DNA of 64,000 bases from Phoenix dactylifera (GCF_009389715.1 NW_024067841.1:380001-444000), one strand, 5' to 3'. Positions 13,050-34,720 are shown, counted from the first letter of the stretch. Notes: a model not told the origin generated them from the sequence alone. Numbers and translations are program-made.

Positions 13050-14542
13050 TAGAAACACAAGATGACTTTGGTTGGCCCATCTCTATAACCAAGTCTAGTT
13101 TGGCCCCATCCTTACTGTGACTAACCTCTACTTTTCTTGGAGATCTCCCTCTTTTCTTGAGATTTGTATACACACGTACATACCATACTATACCATACCA
13201 ATCGGCATATAAACTCGACCAAAACCAATAAACGTTTCCAATCAAGAACCCAGACCCGACCCGTTAAAATTATTGGATCCATCGTCCCAAATCCATAGTT
13301 TTGGGTCGGATATGGGTGGGGGATCAGCGGGCGTTCGCTCCCCTTGACCCCCAGCATCAACAGAGCGGGTGCATTATTATGAAAAACTGAAGCGCTCTGT
13401 GTTGGTGCGGGTTCGCGAAGGAGAGACGATGAGCGGCGTCAGCCAGGCGAGGCCGGTGAGGCTGTTCAACGCGCCCGAGGATCGCCCGGCCCCCGCCTCA
13501 TGAGCACCGCCCTCGACTCCGGCGTCCTCCGCTTCGCCGTTGATTGCGTCTCCTAGGTACCGATCAACGATCCGCTTGATGAAAAATCTCCACGGCATTC
13601 GCTTTCTTGATCGATTTTGGCACCCATCCTTTGCTTAGGTAGAGGGGAAAAAGCATTTCTTTTTCTTTGGCTGAAGGACCGGCATATCGTCGAGCAGATG
13701 TCGGACGAATACGCTTGTAAAGTTCCGTGCTTTAGCCTCCACCCATGGAAATAATTCTCCCCCTTCCCATTTCTCTTCCTCCTCCTGGATTGGAATATCC
13801 AATTATAGGAATTAATTGAGATACAGTTATGTAGCTGAGAGGTCCGTCGACTGGCTGAGAAAATGCTTAGGTCCGTCCGTAGAGATATTCAAGTTTCAAG
13901 AGATACGGTTATTTATTAGATTGGAATGAGCTATTCGGATCATCATACCGAACTGGTGTTTCTTTTTTAGGTGCCTTTTTTTATTGAATCTGATGCACCA
14001 GATGGATTATCAAAGTGGAACACAGATTTTTTTTTTGTTGGTTCCAGAGGATGACTCCACTTCCCAAGAACTACAAAAGCAGCATAAAGATTCATGTTCA
14101 GTGGCAACAACTCTGTCAAATGAAACATTAAACCATCAAGCAAACATTCGTAGTGTATGTTCATGTGCCTACACACTGCACCTCTATATAGACCTACATA
14201 AAATCAACATTTCAAGGCATCCCTCCCCCATTTTTAATCATGCTTCTGGTCATTAATAAATAATATACCTGGCAAATTAGAAGTGCATGGTGTTATGTCT
14301 TTTCCCACTTAAGTAGAAATAAGAAGCATTGCTACAGAATATAAATGTCAAGTGTTACGAGTGATCTCACAATTCCCTCTGGCCAACTGATCTTTTTTGT
14401 TTCATTTTGAAGTCCTGTCAAAGTTGTCTCGAGCACCACTTTATAGAAGATTAAGATCATAGAGCAATGTTGCATAGGCATATGTGAGAATCTGATCCCG
14501 ACACCTTTCCCAAGTATCTGACTCGACGACAAGAGGGGGGGT

Positions 14543-14607
<65 letters not shown>

Positions 14608-15000
14608 AACGAAGGATAAATTATAATTTTAATTAAATTATATATATTTATACCATTTTTGTTTCAGATAGATGAAGCAAGAGAAGCGGCCACAAGGTAT
14701 AAATATATATAAATATAGGAGAAGACTACATCAGCCAAGCTGTAGGAACGGATAGTTTTGCGACCTTCCAATAGCGTAGCCGATAGTCATGCTAGCTAGT
14801 ATAGTTGGTGTTGGAAAGTTTAACAGGAGCAAGCTGAATATTTTGTTAAATCAAATTGGCAAATACTACAGTTAGACAGTGTCTATTTTAACTTGGAGAG
14901 GATGTGGCTAAAACAGGATTATGGATTGCTATGAGCAGAACAAGTTACCTCCAATTTGCAGGTGAAAAAGCTATGTAGGAAGAATGCTGATAATGCAATA
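13050..15000. other. Intergenic, with a short GC-rich coding-like patch
   Basis: Around 13428-13500 (+) a GC-rich frame starts MSGVSQARPVRLFNAPEDRP and stops soon after, in otherwise AT-rich DNA. It could be the N-terminal remnant of a gene, but I cannot assign a family. The rest shows nothing coding. Confidence 0.35.
14548..14601. repeat. (GA)n microsatellite
   Basis: About 26 GA units almost without interruption, the longest dinucleotide array in the window. It is likely polymorphic. Confidence 0.9.
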
Positions 15001-15483
15001 CAAGCTCAAGGTAGCTGCAGGAATTAACTAGCATGAAAAATAATGGCACAAGAGAATCATTTTGCAGCACATTGCTCGTGACAATATTAAGCATCTAGTA
15101 TTTTTCAATCCTTGTACATTATTTGCAATGATGACTAAAAGCTGGGAACTTCAAACCTACAACAGAAGAAAAGGGAGAGCTAGTTAGTCTCCCCTGTTGT
15201 ATTCTGTTGGGCAACTCGAATCAGAGGAATGCATGTACTGTCTCTTTGAGCAAATGACAGGGACTCACTCTTTGAAGTGTATCCCCACAAGAGTATGTAC
15301 AATAGTGCTACATTTCACCACCAAAAAGGCCTCCTGTTTTTGATAGGCAATATACACACTGCTGCTATGAGAAAGCCATGATATTACCTGCAAATATGGA
15401 TCTCATTTGAAGAGGTAGGAAGTAAACAGAAGAGGGAACCACTTACATTCTTACCACATATATGTTCAAAGCCATTTTGAAAC

Positions 15484-24220
<8,737 letters not shown>

Positions 24221-24455
24221 CTCTTCCCCTCTCTCTCTCTCTCTTTCCGTCTTGCTTACGCCCCCGCCTCGACTCCAGATATAATAGAGAAGAGAGACGG
24301 TAGGAATGAGGGAGGGAGAAAGCGATGACGGCCGAACTCTGGTCGTGGTTCGCTCGGTGGAGGTAGGCAGGGGAGGACCGATATAGACTGGCGACGAGGA
24401 AGTATTCCTCCGACGCCCTTGAAGCATTGCTAGAATACCAAAAGTGTCCCCAACA

Positions 24456-24493
24456 TTTATATATATATATATATAGATAGCGAGAGCGAGAGC

Positions 24494-24522
<29 letters not shown>
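24456..24522 (-). promoter_or_regulatory. CIPK core promoter with (AT)n and (GA)n tracts
   Basis: On the minus strand a (CT)n tract is followed by (TA)n ending in TATATAAATG, about 235 bp upstream of the ATG at 24220. The TATATAAA end is a plausible TATA box. Another CT-rich Y-patch-like tract lies at 24231-24246, in the likely 5' leader. Confidence 0.45.
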
Positions 24523-24524
<2 letters not shown>

Positions 24525-24540
24525 CTACGGACATTAATAT

Positions 24541-24546
24541 CACGTG
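24541..24546. promoter_or_regulatory. G-box / ABRE core upstream of CIPK
   Basis: A CACGTG palindrome lies about 320 bp upstream of the kinase start. This is the core bound by bZIP/bHLH factors, and many CIPK genes respond to stress and ABA. One six-base match is weak evidence. Confidence 0.35.
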
Positions 24547-27204
24547 AGCACAACCAATTAAATTAATAAAAACAAATAATATAGGAGTGAAGGAATAAAA
24601 TTATGTTGAGTTCAAAAAAAATTTTAGAATAAAATATTAAACAGTAAATGAGTCTGCCATTTCTGATCATGGCATAAAAAGTATGATTTTTGTTTTTTTG
24701 CCAGCTTTGTTATCTTTAACATGCATGGCATGGTTTAGCAAGATGTACTCATATTAGAATTATATATATATATATATATTGTCTCAGCCCCACGTTTGGA
24801 CGATGGGAAATGGAATTCTGCCGGGTTTGTTTAACACGATGCCTGAACTTCGCGGTGGGAACTTCGCGGCCCACCGATTCATCAAACCTGTAAACCACCC
24901 GTTACCCATTCGATGCCAAAAACTAAATTCCACATCACTTGTTCGTTCGTCCCTTTGCCAGTCCAATTTTCAAGCTCAGCCTTTACCCAATTGGAAAAAT
25001 TTTAACCTGCTTCGTGACAAAATTGTATGGTCGATTATCCCGTTCTTTTTTTTCCCCTCTTATTGGTTAAGAAGTGTAACCACAAATCTTGTCAGACAAA
25101 GCTTATGATAAATGGAATTCCACCTACTTGACATGGACCGGATCCAATTATTAGCCTTATCTGGCTTGCCCAGCGATGAATTGGGTCGGTGTGTAATTTT
25201 ACGTAATCATGGAATAATAGTACGGTACGGAAAACAACAGAACGTGCAATAATTGCAAAAATCCATAAGCCGTGGGGACCTAACCGACGGCTGGGATGTC
25301 CTCCGTGGCCTCTCTGACCATTTCTGTACACGGAAATTTTGGCAGCTCTCGTTCAGCGCCACCACTCTTCCCCCCGTTGCAGAGAGACACGCATCTGACG
25401 CGGATCTTATCCTGCACGGCCGAATCACATTATGACACGGAAATGATACGGAAATATCCTCTCTCCGTCGCGAAGCGAATTCAGTTGGGACCCACCGCTT
25501 GTCCTTCGCTCTCACTTTTCCAAACCACATGATCTTCTTGGTCTTGTCGCCAGTATTGTCGTGGGACAGAGCACCGGAAAGCCAATTAAAGGCGTACGCG
25601 TTGGATGGGAAAAGCTGACAGCTGTTATTCGACGGTTTTGTTACGGCACGAGCTAGGGTTTCGTGGATATATCCACCGAACCTTATAAGCTTGATGTGAA
25701 TCTAGAATGAAGAAGCTGTATTTTGATAAATAAACTTTTATATATTGATATATCTCAGAGCTCATCTTATGCGGCAAATCGATCAATAAGGATCCAGCAT
25801 ATAGCCACAGACTGATAATTCAAAACTCATCCTATGGCTAATTACAAAAAAAAAAAAAAAAAAAAAAGCGCACGTAGAGGTTTTCGTATTTCAACCCCCT
25901 CTCTCTCTCTCCATAATTTGATTATAATAATGACCTATTTTTCAAACAGACCTGATGCGCAAACAATCAGCATGGCCAAAAAGTACGGACAAAATACTAA
26001 TATGTTACCATAACGAGCCTGCACCTGTATTCGAATTACTTATCGTCAAGCCCTAGCCCTCGCATGTGCACGCATACAAATATATATATATATATATACG
26101 TTTTTAGAGTCCTCAAGATAAGTTCTCTTTTGACTCTCCTACTTAGCGACAAGGTACATGTTATGGTAGGTGAACTTTTTTATCTTTGTTGTTTTAGATC
26201 GAATTCACTGTTGAAGCAGCGTTACGCGCGAGACCTCCATAATCTATTGCCAGCTCAGCAATGTGCAGCATCAAAGCTATCGCCATCTAAGTGCAACAAC
26301 CACTAAACCGTCATCATGAAAGCTCGCAATGACTCCTACTCAATCTTTTCGATTTAGGCTGCAGACGAGCCGAGCACCCCAGCAATCATGTTAGCTCGGT
26401 GCCTTGATTGGATGATTCCCAATAGCAACATATATAGTTCATGGAATTTTAGAATCAAGCGAGTGTTTTCGCAATGATGGATATGCTTTGCTGCCTTAAT
26501 TTCTAATAGAAGATGCTTTATATTTTATGAACATGTTGAAATCACAACAGGGGTCAAACCTCTTGGCTTACTGCAAGACTATATTTAAAATAATTGTATT
26601 GACTATTATTATTATTTTCACCATTTTTTTCATACTCTATTGCATTAGGGAGGATAATAAACAACTAATCTATATTTTTTAGAAAAAAAAAACTAACTTT
26701 AATTATACCATTGCATTTCAAATAATATAGATTTAATGCTTGCTTAGAGGAAGCATATAAATTAATTGAATGCATACTAATAGAGAGCATAAGCACAGTT
26801 TTTTATGAGAATTTATATATTATACGACATCCACCGTATGGTTATACATGTCACCAATTACAATTGCTCATTTTTCAGACCTCATTCGTCAATCGCTTGT
26901 CTTGGTCAACTGCTAGAAAAATAAGCGGTTGCGATTAATGGCTTGCATATAATTTCTCTGGTACATGATTCAGTTGTTAATTTGGGACAAAAAAATGCCA
27001 ATGTAATCCATGATGGTAGAGGGGCAAAAAAAAAAAAAAGCAGAAAAAAAGTTGAACATGTTTTAGAAAGTTTTGGTGGAGAGAGATTTTACCGTGATTA
27101 CAACTTTCCTTGGAGGTGTTTTCATTGTGCCACTTTCCCCTCCATTAATTCCACCGTGTTTACATGCATATCAACATATCCACCTGCTAAGGTCCACGAT
27201 GGTC

Positions 27205-27270
27205 CACGCACGCACGCACGCACGCACGCGCACGCACGCGCACCCACACACGCACACACACGCACACACA
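27205..27270. repeat. (CACG)n / (CA)n compound microsatellite
   Basis: ACGC/CACG units pass into CACA units over about 65 bp. Alternating purine-pyrimidine sequence of this kind can adopt Z-DNA. Confidence 0.85.
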
Positions 27271-27539
27271 ATAAGTTTGGAGGGACCATTTGAGCATGCT
27301 ATAAGAAAATATAAAATATATAAATAAATCTACCTCATCTTATCAGTTTAAGCTTTTGGGATAAGTGGTGATTTTAACACATGCAAAGTGCTCATACAAT
27401 CATGTTGTTTAGTCCATCTAGGATTAACATCGGGACCTTTAAGCTCACGCAGCCATGCCTATGGGTTGTGGATTATGGGTCAGCACATCTTGTGAAGTGC
27501 AATGTTCTCAGACATTATTAATGGTCAAATTTTTTTGCA

Positions 27540-27820
27540 CTACAAGTTTGCAATCTATTATAGTAATTATTTGCTAATTAGTAATTATTTGCTTCAAGAT
27601 GGTCAATTATTTGCTTGTATTAGTAATTAGCAAATTACTAATTACCAGCACATTACTGGATTGACCACCAGCAATGGTCAGTAATTACGAGCAATTGCCT
27701 AATAATACAAGCAAAAACTCTCTTCAAGGTGGTCAAATTACTAATTGCTTCATTGACCTACCAACACAAAAACTGGATTGCACAAACTACTAATTGCTTC
27801 ATTGACCACCACAAGTTTTT
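27540..27820. repeat. AT-rich block with internal inverted and direct repeats
   Basis: GCTAATTAGTAATTATTTGC recurs in inverted form as TAGTAATTAGCAAATTACTA about 60 bp later, and TACTAATTGCTTCATTGACC occurs twice (about 27738 and 27787). This could be a foldback or MITE-type element; outer ends are not defined. Confidence 0.4.
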
Positions 27821-28819
27821 GATTGAAATTGGGGGTAACAGCAAGGTTGAACTGGATCCAATACTCAATAACTTAATTACTAATTCAACTAATTGGTACC
27901 CTCAAACCAAAGCCAGTTACATAGCACAATAGTTTTCACTAACTTCCTGAAAGTCCCCAATTTGCTCTTGATTTTCTTTTCTTTGTCTTCAAGATTCTAT
28001 GTATTAGTCTCATCTGAAAATGTATTGAAACATAACAAATTTTCACAAATTATGATTTATTCCTGTTTTAAATAACATACACTCAGAGCTTAAAAGATCA
28101 CAATGATCATCTCCCTGTTACTTAATTTGATATGAATGGCTGAGCGTTAAGAAATATTCCAATCCTAAATATCTTGAACATCCTACAGAAAGAAAACAAA
28201 TAACTGCTATGGAACATTTTTTCATAAGAAATTGATATGTATGTTGAATATCATATATGGTATACATAGCTGATTTATATAGATCAATACATAGGCTCGG
28301 CATGCCAATCTTGTCATCATGCTACTTATCTATCATGACTATATATAATAAAAAGACCTGGTTCGGCACCATGCTAAGTGCAAACATATCAATGACCTTG
28401 AATACATTATTTTGGTTAATTTTTATTTTTTTTAAAGTATTTGCAAATCTACTTTATCATTGATCCCAATTTGTTCCCAGAAACTGGTGATTACGTGCAC
28501 GCAGCTGTCTTCTATAATCTTTAAGACTGCATTGAAGTCTCTCTTGAAGGTTCAAATGTCAATGAAGCAAGAGTGACGCACTGCCTTAAAGAGAGCCACA
28601 TGTCCTCTGCCATGAATGTGGTTAGCATCAGTAGGACGACCACTGTTAGGAAAAGAGTTTCTCAATTATTTGCAAGGAAATCAGTTGATAACAATATTTA
28701 CATACATGGTTTCTCCGTTTCTGAGTAGTTTGTGGTGGGAATGAATGTTGCAATTATTGTTTTGTATCAAGCTAAGACAAGAAATAGGATGAGATGTGCA
28801 ACACTCATCCACACGATTT

Positions 28820-29300
28820 AATTAGGGATGCAAATGAGCCGAGTAGCTTGCAAATGGCTCGAGCCTGGCTCAACTATTATCAAACTCGAGTAGCTCAAAC
28901 AAATTTTTGAGTCGAGCTCGTACAATAATATACTTATCTCGAAAACTCGCAAGCCTGATCGAGTATATAACTTTTAATAATATATAATAATATTAATAAT
29001 ATATATTATTAATTTAATATTTTAAAAATATTTTTATATATAATTTTTTTAAATTTAGCCTAATTTCTAATTTTTAACCGTATTTTTTTAATTATGACTA
29101 CGATAAGAATTTAAGCTCGAACTCAAGCTCGAGTATGGCCCGGCTAACATTTAAGTCGATATCTTATTTTTTTTATTAACTCGAGTTCAAATTTGGATAT
29201 TAAGATTTGATTGATTTAGTCAAGTTTTGAATTCAAATATTTTGAATCATGTTGAGTTCGAGATTTTAGCCACCCAACTTAGCTTGGGTCAATTGCTCCT
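28820..29300. repeat. Probable non-autonomous DNA transposon relic (CTCGA-rich ends)
   Basis: The block starts TTAGGGATGCAAATGAGCCG, has many CTCGA/GAGCT words near both ends and an AT-rich core (28970-29060). This layout is typical of short hAT-like elements in plants. I could not confirm the terminal inverted repeats or an 8-bp target duplication. Confidence 0.35.
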
Positions 29301-29363
29301 TTAGATTCGATGGAAGACACAACTTAAATGCTCCTTTAGATTCGATGGAAGACACAACTTAAA
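29294..29363. repeat. Perfect 35-bp tandem duplication
   Basis: The 35 bp from TGCTCCTTTAGATTCG to CAACTTAAA occur twice, head to tail (29294-29328 and 29329-29363), with no differences seen. The duplication is recent or conserved by slippage. Confidence 0.85.
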
Positions 29364-29369
29364 GGTGCG

Positions 29370-31600
29370 AAAGCCCTAAGGCAGCATCAACTCAGGAGCC
29401 GCAGGAAGGCTTCGAAATTTAAAGAAAAGTCATCATTGGTCCTGGTGGCAAGTGGCATTAGGCACGATGCTTCTACCTCCCATTCTTAAAAGGAAGGTGG
29501 AGGATAAGATCCCAATAAAGGGATAAAGATTCAAATGGGCCAGGCTAGGATTGAAAAGAGATTGGGTCGGTGACTTTGGGCCATACCGGGCTCAAATCTA
29601 ATATTATTCAAATAACGAGGAGATAAAGCACCAACAAAATAGGTGCATGATATGTTAGAGAAAAATGGTGCGCTTCACCGCTCGGAAAAAATTTAGACAG
29701 GACTGACTCTGCTCTTCTACTTTTATTTATTCTTATTTTTTTTTGACACTGATGGTAGAACTCTGACGTGAGCTATCGTATAAAATAATAATAATAATAA
29801 TAATATGATGAGCTTAGTACTAAGTTTTTAGTGCTTCAAAAATTCTAGCAAAAGATAAGAGCAAGTGGAAGACAAGTACGACTTGGGGAACGCCTCGGCG
29901 AATGATAGTCTCTATCATCCCTTTGCAAGGCAGTAAAAGTAAAGTAAATCCGTAGTCGCTCCTCTCTTTTTTTTTTTTTAATCTCCACCATTGCTGAGGA
30001 CGGCCATTCCGCTTAAGTAGGCCATGGTTTTGACGGGTGCGGTCACCGGTCGCGATGGAGCTGTAAAAGATGGAAACTATCGAGGCAGGATTATGTGGGC
30101 CCAAGAGGATAAAAAGATGAGGAAGAGGGAAGGGAAGGAGAAGATGTGTTTTCGAATGGTATTCTTCTTTGTAGTTCTTCTTGGTAATTGTTTGTTTGGA
30201 GTTTTGAATTTGATGCAGAATTTTTGAGAATATTTTCATAATCCCAAGTTGACCACGCTTTAAGTAGACAACCAAATACCGGTGGGAGTTCTAGGCTTCT
30301 AGCTAACTATATTTGCTGCATTATCTAAGAATTTCTAATCCAATCTTAAATGACGATGCGAAGAAATGAGGGAATTTCGTTTTGTCAGACGCTTGAAAAC
30401 AGTTCTAATATTATTTTGTGCGTGTAAGTAAAAAGGCATTAATCAGTAAATTTAGAAAAAAAGAAAAAAGTCAGTAGGCATATATATCCACCCATAGATT
30501 TTGCTTTTACATCTTTTTTTTAACTTTTTTTTTTAAAGAACACTCATTTCTTCTACATGCAAAGTTGAATATGATTATGAAATATTGGAAAGAAAAATAG
30601 GCAGTTATGGAAAAATTCTTCGTATTTAACTATGATGATGAGTCAATCTTTTCATCAACTAGATCTTTACTACATAAGCGAGCACGAACTGTATTGCAGT
30701 TAGAGTTGTAGAGGGTTAGTAGCTGGCACTATCTTCAGTGGTACTTGATCCTTTACAAGACATGATTGGAGAAAGTTGGAGAGAAAATACCATATAACTT
30801 ATTCATTAGGATAATAAAAAATTATATCAAAACTGTATTCTTTGAGTCTTGAATTACATTTCATTTATAGCATATTAGATCCCCTTGTCAAATGATTTCA
30901 GCCATTTGTAGCTAGGATTTGGAGTTGGGAATGGAGGAGCGCCAATTATGTTGTCGAAAATCACCGCTAAAATTTTATTTTATTTAAAATTTATTTTTAA
31001 TGCTAGTTCATTTTAGTCAAGTTGAATCTTAGGCATAGTACACTTGAGCTTATTTTTTAGTTAAAGTAAGTTATTAATATTTTTCTTATTTAGTAGAATA
31101 AGGTGCTATGTTTGTCGTGTGGTTTGTTAAAGGTGAGAGAAAGTTATAGGGAATTTTGTGACATGCGAGGAAATTCTTTTTGATGGGATGAGGTATCTAT
31201 CTTTATGAGGAGCCAAACTCTTTATTTTAAAATAAAGATAAATTTGTTTCGAGTGTGCACAAGGAATCGGACACGGAGAAACCGCGGTTGGAAGTACTGC
31301 AGGCATCAGTTCCAAGTCAAACTATCTCAATCCGCTCATTAAAATTTCTTTCTATCCAAGTAACGAAGTAGCCCTGAAATTGATGGATTCAGCTGCTCCC
31401 TAGGCTTTTTAGATAAGTTTGTCCCTGGATGCCACCGTACCTGGGTCCTTCCTCTCCCAGATACTACCATCCAACACACGACTAATCCCTGGTTGATGAG
31501 CATACCACATTTCAAGTTTTCTATCCTATTCTTAAGGTGATATGTAACGGACTGCGACCATGTAGGTGGAAAGGTTTTAGTCATCCTACGTGTTCCTTTC
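29370..31600. other. Intergenic, no gene recognised
   Basis: A 151-codon minus-strand frame at 30275-29820 has no recognisable motif and low-complexity stretches; I do not call it a gene. An (AAT)n tract lies at about 29787-29804. Confidence 0.4.
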
Positions 31601-31629
31601 TTTCAGAAATTACAATATTTCTGTTATTT

Positions 31630-32043
31630 TCGATGGCGCATGCGGCTGGTGCTTGTCAGATCTTCAATATCTCTGTTTCGGAGACAGAGTTGAGGCACGT
31701 GCTGCAAGCCAATACCATAATGTTCGAGGGCGACTTGACTACTATCATTGGCTAGATCGAGCAGAGCGTGAGAGGGATGGGTAATTATCATCCACTCCTT
31801 AGGAATATTTAGGCGATGGTGAGGAGTGGGATGGTCTTGCAGGCTAACATGTGTATTGCAAGGCCAATGAGGCAGCAAATTGGGTAGCATCCTATGTGGC
31901 TAACCATATCTGAGGAGACTCTGTAGCTAGGGGAGAGGGGACTATTCGGTGCATTCCGGAACTTATTATTCTTTGATTTCGTTGGATGTATTCGTGCCCG
32001 CTATGTATGATACATCTATTTTAGCAAAAAAAAAAAAAAAAAA
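31630..32043 (+). mobile_element. LINE 3' remnant (RNase H) with poly(A) tail
   Basis: The plus-strand translation shows the second half of a LINE RNase H domain: ELRHVLQANTIMFEGDLTTI (family consensus LEGDS.TVI), then NYHPLLRNI and relics of REANEAANW...SYVANH. The distal part (LIIL, RWMYSCPLCMIHLF) matches the tail seen at 63.1 kb, and the sequence ends in about 17 A's at 32026-32043. Several stops break the frame. It is 5'-truncated. Confidence 0.75.
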
Positions 32044-32049
32044 TGGACT

Positions 32050-33790
32050 GGTTGACAGAATAAAATCACCAAAGCTCTCTCATCAATCCCTGCTGACAGT
32101 CTCACCTCAATGAAGCGTGCTGTAATGCTCGTCCATTGTGTAATTAATGGAAATCTGATTCCATAAGGAGTGAGTGAACCTAAATTGACTTTGCTGAAGT
32201 ATATATACACTTCATGGCATCATCTACTCCTGGCGAGCAGCAACACTTCATGGCATTGTTGGGCATAATTAGTATGGCGACGTTAGCTAAAATAGGCGAT
32301 ACATGCCCTTTTGGTTCCAACAATGCAACTTCTTTGATTTATCTTTTCCTGCGTCGTTTGATATAACCTTCAGCACTTGGCCATGACTTGCTAACTTCTC
32401 AGGGACTAGCTAGCTTCGCAGTCAATAAGACTTGGCTCTGCTACTTGCACCTCTCTCCTAAGCGAAGCCCATGCATGAATCCTTTTTCTTTTTGACGGAA
32501 TAGGGAGGAAGTGAGGCACTTCCCTCTAATTTTGTTAAAGAAAGCTATTTACCAAACCCATGCATGAATCATGATGCATTATCTAACGGATTTGGGTCAA
32601 ATTGGGTAGGCGGCATTCCCACTGTATAAAGATTAGCTAATTCGTCTAATCAGTACTCTAGATAGATGTATTATATTAAATTTAGGGATATCTACCACAT
32701 TGTTGAAGGTGCCCGTGCATCACATTCCAAGTGTGTATATATATATATATATATTAAAAAAATTATCATACAAATAATTTAAGGAACAAATTAACAATTG
32801 TCTAAATGTGAGGAATATGAGACAATGCAGCGCCACCAGGTAGCAACACAAAGTTCTCCATGTGAGAGTCCTTCCTGCATGTATATATAAATCTGAAAAC
32901 TTGAATATAAAAAAAATCTCAGTTATGGGTATTAATTCCATGAACTGCATAAATATCATGCTGATAGACCGAAGAATTTTTTTTGGGGAAAAAAAAGACA
33001 AAAACTACAAAGCATGCACATAGCACTTGAATCGGATAGAATAGTCTGCCTGATAGGCGTGTGTGCCCGAATATCTCTTGGCTTGGGACTTATCCGGTGG
33101 AAGAGTGCAGGTGGGAGAGCTTTCCATCATGGAAAGGACTCTATCCATTTAAAAAATTTGAGAACTCTGGGACTCCTCTCACGAACTACGTCTCTCTCTC
33201 ATCTCGTCTCTATATAGGATAGGATAGGATTGGATAGGATGAAATCTTTTTTTGGTTAACACCATCGGAATTGGACTCCATAAACAAATGCAAATAGCTG
33301 TTCAGTTTATCTAATAAACTAATACCAAAGAGCATTCATCGCAAACAATATTGGTTAATGGGATCTTAACCACCCTTCCAATGTTTCTCTTCAATCTAAC
33401 TTAACATCCATGCTGCGGAAAAGAGAGAAATAAAAAGAAAAAGAAAGAAAGAAATCATCCCATCCCATCATTCTTTATGTGCCGTGCAACTGCATGCTTG
33501 TGTGATTCCAATTCTGAACTTCATGCTTGGAACTGTGAGGTTTAATTTCTTCCCATAAGTTTTATACCAGTTATTGACAGTGATTTATTAACTCAAAGAG
33601 CCTCTAGAATCACTTTTCTATGTTGCGTTTAGCATTAACTGGACATAAATATATATATCAAAATTTTTAAAAGCTCCTCGTGCCCCTCGTAGCTCGTATG
33701 GCAAGAAACAAAAAGAACGATGAAAAGAAAAGAAAAGGGAAGAAGGAAAAAATAACAAAACAGACGACAAAATTCTTGCCTGCTTTACTC
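32050..33790. other. Intergenic, 3' flank of the small membrane-protein gene
   Basis: No coding signal. It contains (AT)n at about 32736-32754 and a short (AGGAT)n run at 33213-33240. Confidence 0.4.
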
Positions 33791-33796
33791 GGATCA

Positions 33797-34084
33797 TCAT
33801 CTCTCCGGGTCCAAAGCCGGAGACGTCACCACCCGCTCGAATCTCCGGCCGAGAGCGGCGGCGCAGACGGAAAGCCACGCGACGACCGGCGTGCCGAGGA
33901 GGATCAGGCCGACGGGGACCATCCACAGCTGCTCGTCGGACCGGTGGAAAGCGAAGGCCCACCACGCCAAGAGCGCGGCCCCGCCGAGGCCAACCAGGAG
34001 TAGGCACGCGCCCGCTGCCGCCGCCGCCCACGTCCTGGTGCCGCTTCCTCCGCTGCCAATTTCTTTGTTCGTCTCCGGTTCCAT
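33797..34084 (-). CDS. Small plant membrane protein, copy 1 (95 aa)
   Basis: This is a 95-residue protein of unknown function. The N terminus is polar (MEPETNKEIGSGGSGTRTW). Two hydrophobic segments follow, about residues 19-45 (alanine/leucine/glycine-rich) and 52-77, separated by a short loop with HRSDEQLWMVPVGL. The C-terminal tail is basic then acidic (RRFERVVTSPALDPER). The EQLWMVP.GL...TPVV.W signature is shared with the second copy at 43 kb; I count about 28 of 53 identical positions. I recall small conserved plant proteins of this type annotated only as transmembrane or hypothetical. It is a single exon in GC-rich DNA, with a TATA-like run about 70-90 bp upstream. The membrane role is inferred from hydrophobicity only. 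Confidence 0.75.
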   Translation of the reverse strand: MEPETNKEIGSGGSGTRTWAAAAAGACLLLVGLGGAALLAWWAFAFHRSDEQLWMVPVGLILLGTPVVAWLSVCAAALGRRFERVVTSPALDPER

Positions 34085-34149
34085 CTCGAGCAGGCCGCTA
34101 CAGCAGAGATGGAGACGCGCGCTCTGAGGCCGCTGTAGATTCCCTGGAC

Positions 34150-34173
34150 ATATATATATATATATATATAAAA
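34150..34173 (-). promoter_or_regulatory. (TA)n TATA region of small membrane-protein gene 1
   Basis: On the minus strand CTTTTATATATATA... lies 66-89 bp upstream of the ATG at 34084. An extended TA repeat at this distance can serve as the TATA box, and repeat-length variation could alter expression. Confidence 0.45.
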
Positions 34174-34279
34174 GATTTACAAAAGATTCTGGACTCTGCT
34201 ACAAGAGTTACTGAAGGTTGTTCCTCCAATAGTTCTCACGTAAGTATAACTCGCCAAATTAAAAGAAATAAAATAATAT

Positions 34280-34720
34280 AAAGGATGGAGTATATCTCTG
34301 ATTCTGGTCCAAATCATTCAACTCGAATGTCAGGCTACAAAGGAGGCGACACAGTCTGCCACACTGTTCGCCTCCCGATAAGCGTGTGCTACCTGAAAGA
34401 ATCATGTCTTTCTTGCCAGACCGTGAATCTCGCGAAGCAATGGGTGCTCGTTTTCATTCGGATCCACTCCTCGTATCCTGTCAACTAATGTGGCAGAGTC
34501 CCCTTCTAGGAATATCATGTCGGCTCTAAGGACCCTCCTCGCATAGGACATGCTCTCCAAGACGGCCTGCAAGTCCACCTTAATAACGGCCTGGCCGGTG
34601 GTGCGTTGCCCTCCAGCTACAATTAGCCTGCACAGGTGATCTCTAATCACAAAGCTCACTCCTCCGTGTGCTCCGTCCGCTGACCAGCTACCATCGAAGT
34701 TCACTTTGAGGTGATCCTTC
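34280..34720 (-). mobile_element. LINE 3' remnant (RNase H domain)
   Basis: Minus-strand translation from 34704: MNFDGSWSADGAHGGVSFVI, then GGQRTTGQAVIKVDLQAVLE, FLEGDSATLVDRIRGVDP and HPLLREIHGL. This is the start and middle of the RNase H-like domain, with the first catalytic Asp in NFDGS and the LEGDS motif. After a frameshift near 34402 the domain continues as AHAYREANSVADCVASFVA. No poly(A) tail is visible. The first half keeps an open frame of 100 codons, so this is one of the less decayed copies. Confidence 0.75.

Larger units (their letters stand above)
24600..28800. other. Intergenic, no gene recognised
   Basis: No coding relic identified. It contains a poly(A) tract at about 25847-25867, a short (AT)n tract near 26078, a (CACG)n(CA)n microsatellite at 27205-27270, and an AT-rich block with inverted and direct repeats at 27540-27820. 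Confidence 0.45.

Noticed and set aside
29820-30275. 151-codon minus-strand frame
   Set aside because: No recognisable domain, contains lysine and leucine runs, and no promoter or splice context. I could not support it as a gene.
33618-34031. 137-codon Arg/Gly-rich minus-strand frame, and a 107-codon plus-strand frame, over small membrane-protein gene 1
   Set aside because: Both overlap the conserved 95-aa frame in other phases. Only the 95-aa frame has a paralogue at 43 kb.
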